Assembly: GCF_963583255.1 (NCBI RefSeq)
Contig: NC_084817.1
Span: 11,414,121 to 11,478,120 of the forward strand
Length of the DNA: 64,000 nucleotides
Reading direction: 5' to 3'
Origin: Pyrus communis
Lineage: Eukaryota > Streptophyta > Magnoliopsida > Rosales > Rosaceae
Each line of letters opens with the position of its first letter. The first letter of the stretch is position 1. This document shows, one piece after another, positions 59,350 through 64,000 of the stretch. The notes below the pieces were generated by a model, which did not search any database, was not told where the DNA came from, and saw only the letters and a program-made list of their open reading frames with translations. The position numbers were made by a program, and so were the translations under genes.

Positions 59350-61227
59350 ATGAAGAAAGTTTGTTGGCCTTACTTCGATCCTGACTTTGATAATCTCCCA
59401 GAGAGGATATATGGCCCTGCGTAAGTAATCTCTTAATTAATTTGATCACTAATTGCATTCACATACAACACTTCTTGATCGTAAGTGATCTCTCGGTAAT
59501 TAATTTCCGCAGTTGTCAAGTAAGCATCGACAACGAAGGGATGGAAGATTGCACAGTAGTAAAGGTGGATAGCGTGAACAAGCAAGGGCTTCTCCTGGAA
59601 GTGGTGCAAGTTTTGACAGACATGAACCTCACCATCACTAAAAGTTACATTTCTTCTGATGCTGGATGGTTCATGGATGGTATGAACATATCAAACTTCA
59701 TCACCCATCAACCCCGTAAATTAATTTCTCAATATATATTAGAAACCCCCTGTATAATTTTTTTTTAATTTGTTAATCACTATCTTAGTTATGATCACTA
59801 ATTTTGTGCACGCTTTTGCAGTTTTTCATGTGAAAGATGAACATGGCAACAAAGTTACAGACCGGAATGTCCTTAACTATATTCAACAGGTAATTAATTT
59901 GGTTAATTGGTTTGTTTTGTTTTGTTCATGAATCATATTTCGAATAATTAATGCTATTTGTATCATACTTATTGAATATATTGTTGAGTATCTCTTAATC
60001 AGTGAGTCCGGCCCTTAGATGATTTATCTATGTAGATCCACATGCTCATCAATTTGACAAAAGTTATAAAATGACTAATGCAGGCCATAGTTACAGCCAC
60101 AGGCCCCCCAGACTTGGCCAAGTCCTATGCCAACAACCACCCTATTTTATTCGAACCCGAAAACCCTATTGAACACACCAGTGAAAATTCTAGCGAGCAC
60201 ACTACCATTGAAATGACCGGTACAGACCGGCCCGGTCTGTTTTCGGAGATCTCCGCTGCCCTGGCGGATCTCCAATGCAACATAGTAGAAGCGCATGCAT
60301 GGAGCCACAATGCCCGCCTGGCATGTGTTGCTCAAATATCTGATAAATCAACCGACACCCCAATCGACGACCCCCGACGCATTGCCACCATAGAAGACCA
60401 CCTCATCACCGTCCTCCGTGCCACCACAGCCCTCAGCCCGTTTGGGAAGGAACCCAATTGTCAACAAGAAGTGAAGACCTCTGGGCTTATGGGAGGAGGA
60501 GATAGTAATCATAATATTCACCAAGGCACCATGAGTACTAATGTGGACCGTAGGTTGCACCAGCTCATGCTTTCTGTGAGGGACTTTGATGGGCCTCACT
60601 TGGGGCCTGCAAGCTCGCCAAGGACGCCCTTGGGGTTGGATAGTGAGGAGGAGAGTCGGAAGCCAGTGGTTTGGATTGAGAGTTGTAAGGAAAAAGGGTA
60701 TTCAATGGTGACTATCGAGTGCAAGGATCGGCCGAGGCTCATGTTTGATACTGTGTGCACCCTCACTGACATGCAATATGTAATTTTCCATGCTTCTGCT
60801 AGTGCCCAAGAAGGTTATTCCTTTCAGGTAAATTCATTTCATCATGATTCCTGCACTACAAGCAAGTGTTGCTATTTGTACCACATTTACTAACCGCGTT
60901 CCTCACAGCCAACTTAATTAGTAGAAGTTGAGTCTGACTTCAATTAGAAAAGTGATCAGCAATATTGTGGTCGATATATGTTGTTCAAATAGTTTCGTAT
61001 ACCCTATGCACTTGAATTCGTACTTTTACTTGTAAATTGACCACAATGTATTATGTTAATGAAGACTAATTAACCAACGAATGTTCTTTCTATAGGAGTA
61101 TTTTATTCGACACATCGACGGGGATGCCCTGTGTACTGAGAGTGAGAAGGAAAGAGTAATAAAATGCTTAGAGGCTGCTATTGAGCGTCGGGTTTGTGAG
61201 GTGAGTACGGAGCTCGCATTTATTAGA

Positions 61228-61285
<58 letters not shown>

Positions 61286-61725
61286 TGTGTGATAGTAGCT
61301 TCTAATACTGATTAGAAGCAGCACTGATTTCTATGTATAAAACTTAACAGGGTGTTCGGGTAGAACTATGCGCAGACAATAGGATAGGGTTGCTCTCGGA
61401 TATAACTAGGGTTCTACGGGAGAATGGACTTGCGGTTGTTCGAGCAGATGTAGCAACGCAAGGAGAAAAGGCCGTAAACGCCTTCTACGTCAGGGATATT
61501 TCAGGCAAAGAAGTAGTAGACATGGATTTGATCGAGTCGATGAAGAGAGAATTGGTGGGTGAAAATCCAATAGAATTTCAAGTCAAGAATGACACATGGA
61601 TGAGACCGAACTCACTTGAGAAAGGGTCGTCCCCTCTCTCTAATTTTGGAGACATGCTGAAATCTCAGATAGAGAGATTTTCGTACAAGTTTGTCAAGAC
61701 CAAGGAGGAGGAATTGAACCATTGA
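59350..61725 (+). CDS. ACT domain-repeat (ACR) protein, four ACT domains (509 aa)
   Basis: Six exons with GT-AG borders and consistent phase: 59350-59420, 59513-59679, 59822-59889, 60084-60827, 61096-61200 and 61351-61725. The sum is 1,530 nt. The protein starts MKKVCWPYFDPDFDNLPERI. ACT domains lie near residues 34-110 ('VNKQGLLLEVVQVLTDMN'), 141-215 ('GTDRPGLFSEISAALADL'), 306-385 ('CKDRPRLMFDTVCTLTDM') and 386-455 ('ADNRIGLLSDITRVLRENG'). ACR proteins are proposed amino-acid sensors (GlnD-like ACT domains without enzyme part), some nuclear or plastid. The ligand here cannot be read. It is slightly longer than the family's usual 440-490, because of a loop in exon 4 with 'GGGDSNHNIHQG' between ACT2 and ACT3. 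It appears intact. Confidence 0.92.
61230..61283 (+). repeat. (AT)n microsatellite in ACR intron 5
   Basis: About 27 AT units in the last intron, about 65 bp before the acceptor at 61350. Confidence 0.9.
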
Positions 61726-62275
61726 ATGCATGATGTACATACGTAGAAAATCACCATCTCAGGCCATTTCCAAGGGTTGTATATACATTACGTGTTAAGG
61801 GAAGCATTATTTCTAGGCTCTTAGGTTGAATATGTGGTTTGTACAAAAATAATAATAATAATAATTTTTTTGTCAAAGGTTTGTGCAAAAATAATTGAGC
61901 ACATATTGTTTTTTTTTTTTCCTTCTTTTTTCTTTATCAATAAGTGAAAATTGCATACAACCCTTCAAATTACTGAAGGATAATTGAAGGTTAATGCTCT
62001 TAGGGTTGTAACTAGTAAATGTGAATATTGAGCACATATTGAAAGATAATGCTCTTATGATAATATCGTGTTAGGGTTGTAACTAGTAAATGTGAATATT
62101 GAGCATTATCCTTCAATATCCTAAGGGAAGCATTATCCTTCAATATCCTAAGAGCATTATTTACAACACTAAGTAATTAGTAAATGTGAATACATGTCGG
62201 ATTTATATAGGAAAGTAAAAATCTGTATCTTTTAATTCGTGCACCTATATGCATGTGATGTTATTCAGTACTCAA
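61726..62275. other. ACR 3' region with local repeats
   Basis: After the ACR stop codon come 3' UTR-like sequence and T-rich DNA. 61980-62165 contains repeated phrases ('gttgtaactagtaaatgtga' twice, 'cattatccttcaatatccta' twice, plus inverted counterparts such as 'aaagataatgctctta'). No gene is seen. Confidence 0.5.
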
Positions 62276-63969
62276 TCACCATATATATAAACAAAAGAAG
62301 ATAATTATCTCGGCAAGTCCAAGGTTAATTCTCCTAAGCCAAACGGAGTGCAATGTCATATGAAAGACATCAAACCTCTTAGCCGATTGGTTCAACTCAA
62401 AATGTCTCCTCACAACCCTCAAATTCTCCACCAGCCACCTATGCTTCTCCGGAACACCCATCAGCACCTCCTTCAGCCGCCAAATCTCTGAAACCTCAAC
62501 CTTAACCGAAAACGCCTCCCACCTCAGCACCTCGCTAAACGGCAGCGCATAGTGCTCCGATACAATCACCAGCACGCACTCGGCATTAATGGCCTCAACA
62601 ATTCTACGGCTGGCCACTTCATGCCCGCTAGGGCACATGCAAAACTTGGACTTGAGCATCATGGAGTCGTAGTCTAGGCCTTTGGGGAGGTCTTCATGAA
62701 TTTGAAGGTCTTTGTGGCGGTTTTTCCAGTGGACCGGGAGGATGGGTCTTATCGGGCCGTGGAGGCCGCGGGCGAAGAAGGCCAGGTAGGGAGGCGGAGT
62801 GTGGAGCGGCTGCGGTGAGATGAGTTTGGAGGAGACTTTGCCGCCGTAATTTCAGGGAAGGAAACGTCCTTTTGAGGGTTAAGCTTTCGGAGGTGTTGGC
62901 GTTTCAGAGGACTCGGATTGATGTGTCGTGGAGGAGCGGGTTTCCTGCTGCGGTGCCTGATATTTAGTTGGAAAATTTTCATTTAATCTCTTGTAACATA
63001 GTTTCATTTCATGAGAACTAATAGCAAACCCTTTATCCCTCCCATCCCCCTCCAAGTCTTTTATCTTTGGCTCGATTTGATTTTTTATCTTTTACCCATT
63101 TAATCAAAATCAAAATGAAAAGCTATGATTGACAATCTAAGATAAAAGAATGACTTATATGCAGCAAATTCATCGCCACGAGATGTTTCTTCAATAATGC
63201 ATTTTTATGTGTAATTTCTCTTCGTATGACAAATTATTATTGTAATAGAATGTCACAATGGTTATAAGCTTGTTCCATAAGTTGCTATATGACCTAAGAT
63301 AGTCCTCATTGCATTTATTCTTTTCAATGACGCAATTTTCAATAATGATGTACATAACGACTAGTTTTGGTTGTAAATAATAATTTTCAACTAGATAACG
63401 TACCCTTTTTTCTTTTTCTTTTTTATTTTTTATTTTTTTATTTTTTATTTTTTATATATGAGTGATATTAGAAAGAGAGATAAAATAGTGACGTTGAATG
63501 TATGAATAAATATTCTTAAATACATGAGCTTCTAGCACCTTACACAGTACTAATAATTACTTATGATCATGTGAGATTGGTATACCAAATTTCTTTTCTT
63601 TTTTCCCCTTTTTTTAGTTTCAAACAATTTTGGTTAATTTATTTTCAGTATTTTTAATGATAATATGGAAGGGCGCAAGACTTTTCGGCCCATTGCAGAG
63701 CCCTTCTAATTAGACGACCATTCCACTTATAAACTTTCCCATGCTTCGAGTTACAAACTCAGAAACTTCAAAGTACAACGTCATTTTACATCCTACCCCA
63801 TAACTATACATCCAAGCATCCCAAGAAAGTTCTGATCACCAAAGCATATTACACAAGCAAAACAAATCAATTGAAGGCAGACATGATCGAGAGAGGGCTC
63901 GGGAGAGAAACTAACCCAGTCACGGCAGGCAAGCATGAAGTGGTCCGCCCCAAGAGTCCTATCCCAAAA
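62276..63969 (-). pseudogene. exostosin-family glycosyltransferase pseudogene
   Basis: On the minus strand 63969-63916 encodes FWDRTLGADHFMLACRDW, the conserved exostosin-domain box, with a 'gttagt' donor. After a 950-bp intron-like gap the reading resumes at about 62968 with 'NPLLHDTSIRVL' followed by TGA where Cys is expected, then a shifted phase 'LNPQKDVSFPEI'. A second shift leads to 'YGGKVSSKLISPQP'. From there the frame is open to 62276: 'YLAFFARGLHGPIRPILPVH', 'MMLKSKFCMCPSGHEVASRR', 'RFDVFHMTLHSVWLRRIN'. Such proteins are Golgi type-II enzymes making cell-wall polysaccharides. One stop and two frameshifts indicate a pseudogene. Its N-terminal part is beyond the right edge. Confidence 0.82.
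62986..63915. other. intron-like or inserted AT-rich DNA within the exostosin pseudogene
   Basis: It is bounded by a GT donor at 63915 (minus) and an 'atatcag' acceptor near 62970. It contains T-rich low-complexity DNA around 63420-63455. No transposon termini or genes recognised. Confidence 0.4.
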
Positions 63970-64000
63970 CTGTGTCTCACAGAAACCACCCTCAAATAAT

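Overview
The window is plant nuclear DNA from a dicot. Its genes are intron-rich with GT-AG borders, it is AT-rich between genes, and most of its length is Copia, Gypsy, LINE, hAT and Mutator-like DNA. The repeat style (TR-GAG Gypsy, GGGTCGTGT-type hAT, LINEs ending in a poly-A after a 'gaaattcacc'-like tail) is what I associate with Rosaceae such as apple or pear. That assignment is inference.

Layout. 0-7 kb: a partial LTR at the window edge and a decayed plus-strand LINE, split by a young Copia element (1995-5900) that has near-identical LTRs and one long ORF but no integrase. 7-14 kb: mostly unassignable AT-rich DNA holding a minus-strand MIR396-type hairpin with its own TATA box. 14-17 kb: an orphan first coding exon of an ACT-repeat (ACR) gene, a solo LTR with perfect 5-bp TSD and a hAT-type MITE. 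18 kb: an intact hybrid proline-rich/8-cysteine-motif secreted protein gene (minus). 19.3-20.5 kb: a defective hAT transposon with perfect 8-bp TSD, about 0.2 kb before the start codon of an intact VAMP711-type R-SNARE gene (20.7-22.1 kb). Behind that lies a broken FAR1-related (FRS) gene. 25-39 kb: a transposon cluster. An old Copia element (26873-39055, TSD TACTA) has its two LTRs in inverted rather than direct orientation, and it is itself interrupted by a hAT fragment and a reverse-oriented, truncated TR-GAG Gypsy element. 39-42 kb: leader-like DNA without a coding region, split by another hAT element with perfect TSD. 42.2-43.7 kb: a four-exon ribosomal protein uL14 gene carrying one 1-nt frameshift and four substitutions at conserved positions. 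44-46 kb: a truncated LINE and a Mutator-like element with long terminal inverted repeats that appears to carry a KRI1-like gene fragment (Pack-MULE).

49-56.7 kb: an intact ten-exon gene for a 1,696-residue four-MATH-domain, coiled-coil TRAF-like protein. 59.35-61.7 kb: an intact six-exon ACR gene (four ACT domains, 509 residues). 62.3-64 kb: a frameshifted exostosin-family glycosyltransferase pseudogene running to the right edge.

The four intact protein genes (HyPRP, VAMP711-type, MATH/TRAF-like, ACR) have unrelated housekeeping or regulatory roles and do not form a pathway. The most unusual observations are the Copia element with inverted LTRs inside one TSD pair, the young integrase-less Copia, the Pack-MULE, the uL14 pseudogene, and the MIR396 hairpin whose arms read as miR396-like on both strands.
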